DNA of 64,000 nucleotides. It comes from Aporrectodea caliginosa. Lineage: Eukaryota > Annelida > Clitellata > Crassiclitellata > Lumbricidae. A model generated the notes under the pieces. The model was given only the letters and a program-made list of their open reading frames with translations, was not told where the DNA came from and searched no databases. The DNA lies in assembly GCA_020284085.1 (NCBI GenBank), contig JACEVL010000979.1, positions 62,001 through 126,000 of the forward strand, in the 5' to 3' direction. Positions within the stretch are counted from its first letter, which is position 1. Each line of letters opens with the position of its first letter. Positions 42,746 to 53,086 of the stretch are shown in pieces. Position numbers and translations under genes: made by a program.

Positions 42746-44849
42746 CATACGTACAATTTTTCTGCCTATAGATGGCTATTAGACAATGAATTCAGCAATT
42801 CATTCGCTCTTTTAAAATGACGAGTGTTTGCTATGAGATGATGTGAGTAACTCGTTCGAATGCGATTCATTCTGAAATGTTGATCCAGCCGAACGAATAA
42901 ACATGAAAGGTTTTTCTGGGGTAAAAAAGAATCCGTCTCGCTGCAATGGGAGAAAACACAGGGACGACGCAGATAGGCATATACAATTATACATGCCATA
43001 ATGGATAGCAATCGAATTCCATGCAGAAATTAATATGATTATAGCGTATATATAAACATTTGCTAACAAATAGAGCGTTTCATGAAAGCCAATATGTCAC
43101 CTTACAGTAAACATATAACGCTATACATTGATAACATCTATTTGCAACCATTATGTTATATCTATATAATACACGTACATGATATGCAATTATTCTGCGT
43201 CTTTTTATGACAAAGTTAGTAATGAACTTAATGAACACCAATTTGGTCTGTCTTCTATCACTAAAGCAGAATTTGTTAAATTAACGGATATCTGTAATCA
43301 GCACATTCTGCTGTAGACTGTTGTTACTTCGGGTGCACTTTGTATAAATCATTAAATCAACACCGAATAGACCTGTATCAGAGTACTTGCAGAGCGCCCT
43401 ATAACTAACTCACACGGGCGATTCTTTTATGCGCTTCTCAATACAACCTCCTTACACCTGGGATTCTGCTGAGAATTTTAATTACTCTGGTAGGTGCAGG
43501 CTGCCATTTGCGTTGATTTTATGATCGAGAGAGCAGCAATAAATGACCTCATCAGATCACATGTTATTGACCCCTCATCAGATCAATGGGTCTGTCTTTC
43601 TAATGGCTCCCGGAAAGTGTTCGCTTGTTGTTCGCTTACATAGCATTGCACTATATTGCGTTACTTAGCGTAACTTTTTGTTAAATACTTACAAAAGGTG
43701 ACTTCGACTTCTTCGTTTTGTCACTGATATTGACATTAAACGGAAGTTGAGTTAAGTTGGTAGTAGGCAAACCATTTAATAAATCGAGGCACCGTGTAGG
43801 CCTACTTCTACTCCGGGAATGGATGTGTGCCAATATGAAATAGAAGCGCTTTAATGTTGGTCATTGTGTGTGTGTGTGTCTGTGTCTGTGTGTGTGTGTG
43901 TGTGTGCAGGTGTGTCACCGTGTATGCAGGTGTGCAGATGAGCGTTAGCGTAAGTGTTAGGCAAAGAAAGATGCAAAGATGCGTTAGATGTGAATCGATT
44001 GAGTTGAAAGGATGAAATGCGATCAGATATCTAACCTCGTACGAAAATGGTTCAACTTTTGAAATGACCATATTAGGTTAGAAAACGAAGACTGCATAAA
44101 AACAGAGGAGGTCAACATAAGTCCAGACGTATAATATGAAGCAGCTTATCCAAGACTCTAAATGCAACTGCTACCTGATGAATTAACCTGGTCAGTATCG
44201 AGTTAAGCAATTTTAAAGAGTTCGTTCAGAGGAATGCCTTATTGAATTGGTTCATATTCAGGGAGAACTAAATATTTTGCCCTAAGACTAGGCCACTGGG
44301 CAAGTACAAGTCTAAGTGTTCTGGTACTTGGAGTCGCAGTCATTAACATGTGTCGAAACGGCTGTTAAGCTATACATTGGTCAGATGTATTCTATAATTT
44401 GCAATTATTCCGATTGAACAAATTCTGGAGAAGTGGAACAAGTGTTCCTTTTATTAAATCAACACCTGCAGACTATATTATGTAATGTCAAATCAAGTCA
44501 TGTCATAAAATTTCATATCGTGTTACGCAATGCCATGTTCTGTTCTGTTCTGTAAAACTCAAACGTCTGTTTCGTCATAAGCTTAATAATTATATGAGTC
44601 TTACGGGGTTAAAAGGTCATCGTGGCTGAAGCGCAAACTGAAATTCTCTTGTCTAATTCGTTAACTCATTTTATCGGTCGATAACCAAATTAGTAAATTT
44701 ATCAAAGACTGATGTGACTGTTATTCCGATCACTCATCAATTGAATCATCAATTCAGATATTGATTATTAAATTGATCCCTTGATTCATCACTTCGCTCA
44801 TCCATAACTCATTCCATATATCAATCAATTTTTATAAATAAATTTTTCA
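42746..44849. other. Intergenic; (GT)n at 43863-43910
   Basis: No gene is recognised. A plus frame at about 43205-43315 (NELNEHQFGLSSITKAEF) has protein-like composition but I cannot identify it. A GT microsatellite lies at 43863-43910. Confidence 0.4.
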
Positions 44850-44959
44850 GTGATTCATTCGTTCATCAATTCCCCAACGAAACCGTCGAGCCTTTCGCCT
44901 CGTCCTTTCTTCATTCATCTGTCCATTCATCTGTCCATTCAACGGTCCATTCATCGCAG

Positions 44960-45245
44960 TCGTCAACAGTGCTTGCTATTCCATGTGCCTCATTCATGCT
45001 TCCGCCAAAAACACGGAATGATTTATCGACTGCGCCTATTCCGACGCTGCAATCACTCGTGTTACAATCAGACGCGGTCGGTCGGTCGGGCAACGGCACC
45101 TGTCTGCATGCCCCCTCAGAATATTGGCCTCCTCTCCCGTCCCCAACAGCGCCAGCGGCACAGCTGCGGCAAATAAAATCATAGCAATACAAACTGAGGA
45201 GCTTCTTTAAATTGGCGCTATATAAAATGCACGATTACAATGGCT
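44960..45245 (+). mobile_element. L2-type LINE 3' end, strongly decayed
   Basis: ACTGAGGAGCTTCTTTAAAT, TGGCGCTATATAAAATG at 45196-45232 is the shared 3' end. The preceding frame (ASFMLPPKTRNDLSTAP…) could be the decayed C-terminus. It lies just outside the left LTR of the Gypsy element. Confidence 0.45.
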
Positions 45246-45346
45246 GATTATTAAAGGTTTGGCACGCTGGATGAACCAATTGTGTCGATGCTCATTCATT
45301 TTATGCATCGTAACTTCGTGCCTCAAGCGCAACAAACATTGCACTC

Positions 45347-45769
45347 TGTCACCAACTCTTTTCTTTCTTAATTGTGACCTACCTCAAGATCTTTCCTTAT
45401 CTCTACATATAAATTGCTCAACGTCTTCTAACTGTTTAAGAATTAAATTGACACAGTTCTTTGAATGTTTCTTTCTTTCTTCAAACACAGTTTAATAACA
45501 ACAAACTCAACTCTTGCCTTAAAACAACTGTACTACACTGTATAGTTCAAATTCACTGTCATCAGCAGTTTCTAAGTTTTGGCGCGCTAACTGCACGTGT
45601 AGAGAATCTATCGTCAGCCAAAGTTTAGGCTACTTTAGGCCAAGCGCCCACGAGCCGACAGCGCAACTAAGGCCTAAGACTAAAACGCTTAACAATCGAT
45701 ACAAATTATATATATATATCAACCTAAAGAACACCTGTGCTCATTATATATGCAAAACATTAGTTCACA
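45347..45769 (-). repeat. 3' LTR of the Gmr1-type element
   Basis: Same 423-bp sequence as 51657-52079 as far as read by eye. It is preceded, in element orientation, by the polypurine tract. Confidence 0.93.
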
Positions 45770-45791
45770 TTACCTCCTTCCCTTTCTTTGG
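45770..45791 (-). promoter_or_regulatory. Polypurine tract
   Basis: On the minus strand AAAGAAAGGGAAGGAGG, then TAA, immediately before the 3' LTR: the expected plus-strand primer. Confidence 0.85.
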
Positions 45792-45884
45792 ATTGAGCAA
45801 ATTAAATTTAAAAATTTGCAAAATCATCATGTACTAAATTATGCAATAAACTTAATACTATATAATACAGTAAAATAAACAATC

Positions 45885-48800
45885 TTATAATCTAGATAAA
45901 CAATCTGCTACAACATTTAATCGTCCTTTCTTATAATTAACTTCTACATCAAAAGTTTGCAGTGCCAAAGCCCAACGCACCAGTTTAGCAGACTTAGACA
46001 TAGATTCAGTCAGATAAGTTAAAGGATTGTGATCGGTAAAGATGTGAACTTTAGATCCAATGATTATCTCTTTTAACTTATTTAGAGCCCAAACAATAGC
46101 ATAGGCTTCTTTCTCTACAGTTGCCCATCTCTTCTGGGTGTCAGTCAATTTCTGACTTATAAATGATACAGGGCGTTCTATTCCCTTATCATCCATCTGT
46201 GTTAAAACAGCTCCTACTGCAAAATCACTGCTATCACAGTACAAATTAAAAGGTTTTCCAACATCAAAAACATATAAAACAACTTTAGAGCGTACAGCAT
46301 CTTTAAGTAAATTAAATGCCTGTTGATGTCTATCAGTCCAATCAATCTTATCTGGAACATGTTTGCTTGTCAAATCAGATAGAGGCTTCGCAATCTGTGC
46401 AAAATCTTTGATAAACTGTCTATAGTAACCAAAAAATCCCAGCAATTGCTTAACTTGTTTCTTCGTTTCTGGAGTTTTCAAATTAATTAAACTTTCAATT
46501 CTATCTGGATTCATTTGAATCGTTCCAGAACCAACCACATGACCGATGAACTTTACCTCACTCTTACCAAAGATACATTTCTTTAAGTTCAGAGTAATGT
46601 TATGCAGTCTCATTTGCATTAAATATGCATCTAAATGCTGTAAATGAATCTTCCAGTCATCTGAATGCACAGCAATGTCATCTACATAGGGCTCAGCAAA
46701 TTCATTTATAGGCTGTAAAACCATGTTAATTGCTTTAACAAATGTTCTTCCTGAGTTGATCATTCCGAACGGAACACGAGTAAACTCGTACAGTCCATTG
46801 TGAGTAACAAAAGCAGTTTTCCATTGATCAGTTTGCTTAACAGGACAAGTCCAGTAAGCACTTCGACAATCAAAAATCGAGATCACATTTGATTTTCCAA
46901 CTTTGTGCAACACATCTTTTACAATCGGCATCGGATATTTACAATCCACAGTGAACGAGTTAATGTATCTGTAGTCGCAGGCAAGTCTCAGAGAACCGTC
47001 TTTCTTTTTAACAATTACCAACGGACTTGCCATTCTGCTCGAAGATGGTTTTATAATGTTGGCTTGAAGCATTTCTTTAATTTGTCGTTCAACTTCTGCT
47101 CGATAGATGAGTGGAATACGGTAAGCCATAAATTCTTTTTCACGAAATTCCGGTTTCAGTTCAATTTCATGTTCAACCAATGTACATAATCCAGGCTTTT
47201 CAGAAAATCGATCAGAATATTTGTTTAGTACTTCCAGCAATTGTTTTTGTTGAGATAATGTTAAATGGTTAATCTGATCAGGATCAAGATTCAGTGAATT
47301 CTTTTCATCTTGCAAGTCATTCTTCGTCAGCAGTTCAACCACTGAACCAAAGTCTTCGTCTTCTTCAACGATTAGTCCACAACTCATTGCTCTTGTAATG
47401 TACTTTCTGATTTTATTTGCGTGAATTATCTTTCGACAATCGTCACCCATATCAATCAAATAAGAGTACTTGGATCTTCGTTGTATGACAGTACATGGAC
47501 CATGCCATCGTGAAATCAGTTTATTCGTTGAAGTCGGATATAACACAATGACTTTTTCACCCGGTTCAAATTCTTTATGTTTCGCTCTTTTGTTGTATTG
47601 ATTCGTATACTGTAATTGCTTCTCTCGTGAATATGATTCTGCAAACAGTAATGCTTTTTCCATATTTGCTTTCATGTCTTTCAAGTACTTTTCTGGTTGG
47701 ATTCCAATATGAGGTGGTAAATTAATTTCTCTTGTCCAACTTTCTTTTAGAATTGCCAGTGGTCCACGCGGAATCTTTCCATACACCAACATATAAGGAG
47801 CAATTCCAGTAGTTGCATTCGGTACTTCTCGTAATGCCCACACTGTAAACGGAATTACTTTGTGCCATTGCCTTGGATTGTCAACAATTACATGATGGAT
47901 CATTTTCTTGAATGTTTGGTTCCATCTTTCTACTAATCCAGCTGCTTCTGGATGACCTGGCGTGTCAAATCTTGGACTACACCCCATTAAATTCAGAAAT
48001 TCTCTTGTCAGACTCGCAGTAAAATTTGTTCCTTGGTCACTTGTGATCACTGAAGGTACACCAACGTTCATGAACAACTCCATCAAAGCATCACATACAG
48101 CTTTTGCAGTTAATGATTTCAACAGAAACACTGTAGGCCATCTGGTGCAAGAATCGACAATACATAAACAGTACTTGTGACCTGCAGCAGATGCTGGCTC
48201 GATTGGTCCTACACAATCCACCGTAATTCTTCTAAACGCCACATCTTCTCTTGGAATTGGAGTGATAGGAACCCTGTCCATCACCAAACTTCTTGCCTTT
48301 AATTGACATTTCTCACATGATTTGCAAAATTTCACTATATCTCTTCTCATCTTTGGCCACGTAAAAGATAACTTTATTCGTTCTCTAGTTTTCTCTTCTC
48401 CAAGATGTCCTCCAAATACTGATTCGTGAGCCAACTCCATCACTTTCATTCGTCGCTCTTTTGGTAACACCAATTGATATATCGTTTGCTCTAATATTCG
48501 ATATCTTTTGTACAGTAAGCCATTTACCACGCAGAATTCAGATTCTTTATCTGGTGCTAACGTCCACCATGCTTTCAATGATTCATCTTGTCTCTGCTGT
48601 TCTTCGAATTTCTTTGCGTCTGCAATCTGCATCTGTTGTTCTTCGTCTTTTTCATTTTCTTCAAACAAATCTCCTATCGCCACATCACAATCATTATCCT
48701 CTTTCGTTTCATTTAGATTACCATTCTTGCATGCAGCCATCTCTTGTTCACTCATCTCTGCTGTTATACCGTCTTGCATTAAACTTTGTTGATCATCACT

Positions 48801-51365
48801 TTCGTTTTCCTCTTCGCTTGAACTTTCAGTTTCACTTTCCTCTTCGACTTCTATCACTTTCTTTCGCTGACTCTGCAATCTCGTCGTTACATTCGCTTGC
48901 ACATCTCCTTGTATCATTTTCACTTGTGGCACGGCTTTAAGTTCTGCAATGATTTCTGGATGCAACAAGAATCTTTCTGTGCTTCCCATTTTTGCAATAC
49001 TAGCACACATCAATGTCACATAAGGTGTAAGTGAACATTTGACTTTATGCGGAATTACCTCTTCTTCCACATCGTTACAACACAGCCTTACATCAACTTT
49101 CACCAACTTTGCAGGAATGGCATCTCCTGCCACGCATTGTAAGTTCACTTTTCCAATCTGCTCCACCTGCATGCCTTCCAGTAATTCTTCACTGATCACC
49201 GGAACCTCTGCTCCAGAATCAATAAGTGCTTTTACTTTTATTGGTTCTTTTCCTGCTGTTCCACGAATTTCTACCTCGACGTACTGCAATACCACTTTCT
49301 TTAATGTTGTACTTTCATCTTTTCCAGCCATTTCTTTCTGCATTCCATTGTGCAATAGAATTTCTTTCTGAATATCAGGTGAAAGGTGACATTTCATCAC
49401 TGACTTTACTTCAGTTTCATTGTTCTGATGTTCTGTGGCTTGACTTTCAGAATTATCAACCACTTGAATTCGATTCACCCTCGAATGTTCTTGTTTTCCA
49501 TAATTTGAGGCTGTAACAGGAACTGGACAGAATTTCATCAAATGCCTGTCTGATCCGCAGTTGTGACAACGTTTCACCACTGCACCTCGTTGTTCGAAGC
49601 TTTCTTTTCTTTTATATGGAGTAAACGATGCATTGCCTTCTCTCGCGACAAACCTTGGTGGTGACTTGTTATATACCTGACGTTGTCTGGCCATCATCGA
49701 CTCTTTATTCTCGTGAACTACCGGATAATTTGGTTTCACTTCTGCACCTCTGAACTGATTTCCTGTTTCTTGATTGCTCTTCCAATGAAAACCAAAATTT
49801 GGAGTGAACTGTTGATTTCTTTTTACATTGGGTACAAAACCAAAACTTGTCTTATTCGGAATTGCCAAACCAATTCGATTATTAACATGAATGTCTGCTA
49901 GGTCTGCCACAACACTAGCTTCGTAACAATCAGTTCCTTCCTTCGACAACACAAACTGTAGTGGACCTGGTGGTAGTGATTCTTTCAACTTATCCGCCAC
50001 TAATAAATCAAACAGCTTCTCAAAATTCTTATCCACTTTGCGACTTTTCACATAATAGTTCAGCAAGTTCTTCAGCCTTGCTGTAAACATTGTATACGTT
50101 TCTTCAGCTGTCTTCTTCGCATCAATAAACTTCGATCTGTACTCTCTCGGTGTCAACTTGAATTCTTTTAACAAGTGCTGTTTCACGACTTGATAATCGT
50201 CTAAATCATCGAATGACAATCTGTTTAGAACAGTTCTAGCTTTCGGAGTCATCAATGGCAATAGTAACTTCACCCAGAATTGTTCTTGTACGTTGAAACT
50301 ACGAAACGCATTCTCAACCGTTTCGAAATATAATGGCACCTCCATCATATCGTTTGGCATTTTAGGTAACACGTGTTTCATGGCATCACCAATTTTCTTT
50401 ATTTTCGAAACCATCGTTTCACTTTCTTCCTGTTTCCTTTTCTGTTCTTCTCGTTCTTCTTGCCTTCTTTGTTCTTGTGCTTCTCTATTTTGTTTCTCCT
50501 CTTTGAGTTGTGCTTCTTTTAATGCTATTTTTTGTTGTTCCAACTTTAAACGTTCTTGTCTTTCCGCTTCCGCCTTCTCCATGCTTTCTTTCTGTAATTT
50601 CAGTTCTTCTTGTCTAACCTGTTCTGCTCGCTCCAACTCTGAAATTCGCACTTTTTCCTTTTCTTCTTCACGTAGTCTCTTCTCTTCAATCTGTTGCTGA
50701 CGTATCTCTTCGTCACTTTTCCGCGCCCTTTCAAATTCAATCATTTGCTCTAATCTTCTCCTTTCAGCATCTTCTCTATCTTTTCTCAATTGCTCTAATT
50801 GAATTTCAAATTGCTGTCTTTGCAATTCTTCTTTCTCTCTTTGAAGACGTAATTCTTCCTGTCTTACATTTTCTGCTTTCTCTTCTTTTTCTCTCTGAAG
50901 ACGTAATTCTTCCTGTCTTATATTTTCTGCTTTCTCTTCTTTTTCTCTCTGAAGACGTAATTCTTCCTGTCGCATTTCTTTCTCTTCTTGTCTCCGTTTC
51001 TCCTCTCTTTCTTTCTCTTCTTGTCTTACACGTTCTGCTTCTTCTCTTCGTTTCTCCTCTTTTTCTTTCTCTTCTTGTCTTCGTTTCTCCTCTCTTTCTT
51101 CTTTCATCATCATCCACTGCATCATCATCTCCATAGACATAAGTCCAGGCGGTTTTTCAATAACCTTTTCCACAACACCGCCGACAGCACCTTCTTCTTC
51201 TGCTTCTTCTTTAAGCCAGACTTCAGCTAACGCTTCTAACATGTCCTCACGTGACATATCTTTCAGCTTTTCTTCTTCAAAACCAGCCTTTAACAAGCGC
51301 TGCTTTAATCTTTCAGAAGACATCTTCTTCAGTTCTGCTTGTTTTTTGACACTTAATTTCTCCAT
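45885..51365 (-). CDS. Gag-Pol polyprotein, Gmr1-type order (GAG-PR-IN-RT-RH)
   Basis: 1826 residues in one frame, ATG 51365. A Glu/Arg/Gln-rich coiled coil spans about 80-320. A capsid-like region covers 325-495, followed by a CCHC knuckle (CHNCGSDRHLMKFC, 600-613). Protease has IDSGAE (Asp716). An acidic spacer lies at about 838-910. The integrase zinc finger uses His980, His987, Cys1017 and Cys1020. The integrase core uses Asp1050, Asp1110 and Glu1146 (D-35-E), with a GPY/F-like GPC module near 1289. Reverse transcriptase covers about 1400-1600 with YVDD at 1560-1563. RNase H has Asp1711, Glu1753, Asp1778 and a terminal ADCLSRL. Integrase upstream of RT is the key oddity for a Gypsy element. 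No frameshift or stop separates gag from pol, so protease must release all products. All catalytic residues are intact. Confidence 0.95.
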   Translation of the reverse strand: MEKLSVKKQAELKKMSSERLKQRLLKAGFEEEKLKDMSREDMLEALAEVWLKEEAEEEGAVGGVVEKVIEKPPGLMSMEMMMQWMMMKEEREEKRRQEEKEKEEKRREEAERVRQEEKEREEKRRQEEKEMRQEELRLQREKEEKAENIRQEELRLQREKEEKAENVRQEELRLQREKEELQRQQFEIQLEQLRKDREDAERRRLEQMIEFERARKSDEEIRQQQIEEKRLREEEKEKVRISELERAEQVRQEELKLQKESMEKAEAERQERLKLEQQKIALKEAQLKEEKQNREAQEQRRQEEREEQKRKQEESETMVSKIKKIGDAMKHVLPKMPNDMMEVPLYFETVENAFRSFNVQEQFWVKLLLPLMTPKARTVLNRLSFDDLDDYQVVKQHLLKEFKLTPREYRSKFIDAKKTAEETYTMFTARLKNLLNYYVKSRKVDKNFEKLFDLLVADKLKESLPPGPLQFVLSKEGTDCYEASVVADLADIHVNNRIGLAIPNKTSFGFVPNVKRNQQFTPNFGFHWKSNQETGNQFRGAEVKPNYPVVHENKESMMARQRQVYNKSPPRFVAREGNASFTPYKRKESFEQRGAVVKRCHNCGSDRHLMKFCPVPVTASNYGKQEHSRVNRIQVVDNSESQATEHQNNETEVKSVMKCHLSPDIQKEILLHNGMQKEMAGKDESTTLKKVVLQYVEVEIRGTAGKEPIKVKALIDSGAEVPVISEELLEGMQVEQIGKVNLQCVAGDAIPAKLVKVDVRLCCNDVEEEVIPHKVKCSLTPYVTLMCASIAKMGSTERFLLHPEIIAELKAVPQVKMIQGDVQANVTTRLQSQRKKVIEVEEESETESSSEEENESDDQQSLMQDGITAEMSEQEMAACKNGNLNETKEDNDCDVAIGDLFEENEKDEEQQMQIADAKKFEEQQRQDESLKAWWTLAPDKESEFCVVNGLLYKRYRILEQTIYQLVLPKERRMKVMELAHESVFGGHLGEEKTRERIKLSFTWPKMRRDIVKFCKSCEKCQLKARSLVMDRVPITPIPREDVAFRRITVDCVGPIEPASAAGHKYCLCIVDSCTRWPTVFLLKSLTAKAVCDALMELFMNVGVPSVITSDQGTNFTASLTREFLNLMGCSPRFDTPGHPEAAGLVERWNQTFKKMIHHVIVDNPRQWHKVIPFTVWALREVPNATTGIAPYMLVYGKIPRGPLAILKESWTREINLPPHIGIQPEKYLKDMKANMEKALLFAESYSREKQLQYTNQYNKRAKHKEFEPGEKVIVLYPTSTNKLISRWHGPCTVIQRRSKYSYLIDMGDDCRKIIHANKIRKYITRAMSCGLIVEEDEDFGSVVELLTKNDLQDEKNSLNLDPDQINHLTLSQQKQLLEVLNKYSDRFSEKPGLCTLVEHEIELKPEFREKEFMAYRIPLIYRAEVERQIKEMLQANIIKPSSSRMASPLVIVKKKDGSLRLACDYRYINSFTVDCKYPMPIVKDVLHKVGKSNVISIFDCRSAYWTCPVKQTDQWKTAFVTHNGLYEFTRVPFGMINSGRTFVKAINMVLQPINEFAEPYVDDIAVHSDDWKIHLQHLDAYLMQMRLHNITLNLKKCIFGKSEVKFIGHVVGSGTIQMNPDRIESLINLKTPETKKQVKQLLGFFGYYRQFIKDFAQIAKPLSDLTSKHVPDKIDWTDRHQQAFNLLKDAVRSKVVLYVFDVGKPFNLYCDSSDFAVGAVLTQMDDKGIERPVSFISQKLTDTQKRWATVEKEAYAIVWALNKLKEIIIGSKVHIFTDHNPLTYLTESMSKSAKLVRWALALQTFDVEVNYKKGRLNVVADCLSRL

Positions 51366-51542
51366 CTTACTTCTTTACTTCAGTGCTGTCCTTTCTGGAA
51401 AACACGAGTTTTCTTTTGTGTTTGAAGTATTGGGGATTGTTCTTTGTTTGATAACAACAAACTTTTATACCTGTGTCGTTGAGGCTTTCGTTGTCGTTTT
51501 AGATTTACCAATGATTCTAATGCGTATACTTTTTCACCAGTC

Positions 51543-51637
51543 GACGTTGTTTCGAATCCCAGACGTTGTTTCGAATCCCAGACGTTGTTTCGAATCCCAG
51601 ACGTTGTTTCGAATCCCAGACGTTGTTTCGAATCCTA
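51543..51637 (-). repeat. Five 19-bp tandem repeats fused to the primer-binding site
   Basis: Units of GACGTTGTTTCGAATCCCA start at 51543, 51562, 51581, 51600 and 51619. The fifth merges into the primer-binding site, so each unit carries a further copy of the T-loop complement (TTCGAATCC). Confidence 0.92.
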
Positions 51638-51652
51638 CCGCTGCTGCCACCA
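51627..51652 (-). promoter_or_regulatory. Primer-binding site complementary to a tRNA 3' end (probably tRNA-Ser)
   Basis: The plus strand reads TTCGAATCCTACCGCTGCTG followed by CCA at 51647-51649. This is T-loop (TTCGAAT), five T-stem bases, seven acceptor bases, discriminator G and CCA, i.e. a complete tRNA 3' end. A G discriminator favours tRNA-Ser. The gap to the LTR is 7 bp (or 4 bp if the second CCA at 51650-51652 is used). Confidence 0.75.
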
Positions 51653-51656
51653 AATA

Positions 51657-52079
51657 TGTCACCAACTCTTTTCTTTCTTAATTGTGACCTACCTCAAGAT
51701 CTTTCCTTATCTCTACATATAAATTGCTCAACGTCTTCTAACTGTTTAAGAATTAAATTGACACAGTTCTTTGAATGTTTCTTTCTTTCTTCAAACACAG
51801 TTTAATAACAACAAACTCAACTCTTGCCTTAAAACAACTGTACTACACTGTATAGTTCAAATTCACTGTCATCAGCAGTTTCTAAGTTTTGGCGCGCTAA
51901 CTGCACGTGTAGAGAATCTATCGTCAGCCAAAGTTTAGGCTACTTTAGGCCAAGCGCCCACGAGCCGACAGCGCAACTAAGGCCTAAGACTAAAACGCTT
52001 AACAATCGATACAAATTATATATATATATCAACCTAAAGAACACCTGTGCTCATTATATATGCAAAACATTAGTTCACA
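51657..52079 (-). repeat. 5' LTR of the Gmr1-type element
   Basis: 423 bp, on the minus strand TGTGAACTAATG…GTTGGTGACA, with TG…CA ends. A TATA-like run (ATATATATATAATTTG on the minus strand, about 52014-52030) lies about 60 bp from the start of the LTR and is the likely core promoter. It sits inside the degenerate minisatellite that begins at 52085. Confidence 0.93.
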
Positions 52080-52183
52080 CACTCAGTCATCTGCGCCAAT
52101 GTTCAGCATCGTGAATGTGAATGTTGGTGATGTGCAGTTTTGTGAATGCGGGTAATTTGGAGCTTTGTCAATGTGGGTATAGT

Positions 52184-53086
52184 CAGTGTTGTTCAGTAAT
52201 TGAAATACATGTAATTGAATTACGTAACTGAATTACAAGTTCTGTAATTGTAATTGTAATTGAATTACATTTTAAGTCCAGTAATTGTAATTGTATTTCA
52301 ATTACAATTTTTCATGTAATTTGTAATTGAATGAAATGTAAATTACGAATTACTTTTATAAAGTCAGCAAAGATGCCAGCCTGCCGGGTTGACCCGGGCC
52401 ACCCGTTTAATTGAATAAACTGCTCTGCATTATGATTTCATGGCAACATAATTGTCCACATTATTCTATCCTTACACCCCTCTTACAATCTTACAGCACA
52501 CTTTGATAGACCCAATGGCAAGGCTGACCATCATTATCAGACTATCCATGCAGTCATGCACTCATTCTTAGCTAGCCTACTGCGGCTACCTAGTGCCTAC
52601 AGATAACAGTTTCCATCTTCAGCTCCAGCTGAGCGTCTCTTTAGCACCGCTGGACAAATTGACTCACTCACCCAGGCGTAATCAACTAAGTTCTCTAACA
52701 GACTATCATTTTGAAAACTTCTACTGCTAAAGATCAAATAAACTCTAACTTGTTCTAATGGATCATAATTGTAAATCGTATTTCGGATACTTGACAAACT
52801 TATGATATAATTGAATGTATAGATTACAATTTACAGGCCATTGGCCCATTGAATGTTTTAATTTTAAAATAGAGTAACTTAAAAATTATCGGGAAAAAAT
52901 CTAAATCATTTGCAAATTTTGAAGGAATAATTGAAAAGTAATTTGTACTTGAATTACTATCAAAATGTAATTGTAATTCAATTACTTTCACTATCAAGTA
53001 ATTGTAATTGTAATTAAATTACATTAACAAGCATGTAATTGCAATTATAATTGAATTACATTTACAATGTAATTGATACAACACTG
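52184..53086 (+). mobile_element. hAT-type element D (TSD GGTATAGT) with transposase C-terminal remnant
   Basis: Perfect 8-bp duplications GGTATAGT (52176-52183 and 53087-53094) flank 903 bp with ends CAGTGTTGT / ACAACACTG. Arrays of TAATTGTAATTG lie inside both ends (52230-52345 and 52960-53075). The interior keeps a hAT dimerisation-domain fragment, which confirms the superfamily independently of the ends. Confidence 0.92.
52610..52740 (+). pseudogene. hAT transposase C-terminal (dimerisation domain) remnant
   Basis: FPSSAPAERLFSTAGQ followed by IDSLTQ is the hallmark of the hAT C-terminal domain. A frame change then gives RRNQLSSLTDYHFENFYC in the position of the R.R(L)…EN…LL part. The rest of the gene is absent. 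Confidence 0.8.

Larger units (their letters stand above)
45347..52079 (-). mobile_element. Complete Gmr1-type Ty3/Gypsy LTR retrotransposon
   Basis: 6733 bp. It is flanked by 5-bp duplications CACTC (45342-45346 and 52080-52084) and bounded by two 423-bp LTRs in which I see no difference. It reads right to left: 5' LTR, primer-binding site, 290-bp leader with a 19-bp repeat array, one 1826-codon gag-pol ORF, polypurine tract, 3' LTR. The pol order is protease, integrase, reverse transcriptase, RNase H. That is the Ty1/copia-like order, known within Gypsy elements for the Gmr1 group (Goodwin and Poulter, as I recall). There is no envelope ORF. All expected parts are present and open, so it is a recent insertion and may be active. 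Confidence 0.95.

Noticed and set aside
42252..42756. Open frames of HPSI / WMDG repeats
   Set aside because: Translation of an uninterrupted ATCC microsatellite.
48461..50700. Plus-strand frames of 94-159 codons inside the LTR element
   Set aside because: Antisense shadows of the intact gag-pol ORF, with no independent motif.
51627..51652. A tRNA gene
   Set aside because: Only a tRNA 3' end is present; its place beside the LTR shows it is a primer-binding site.
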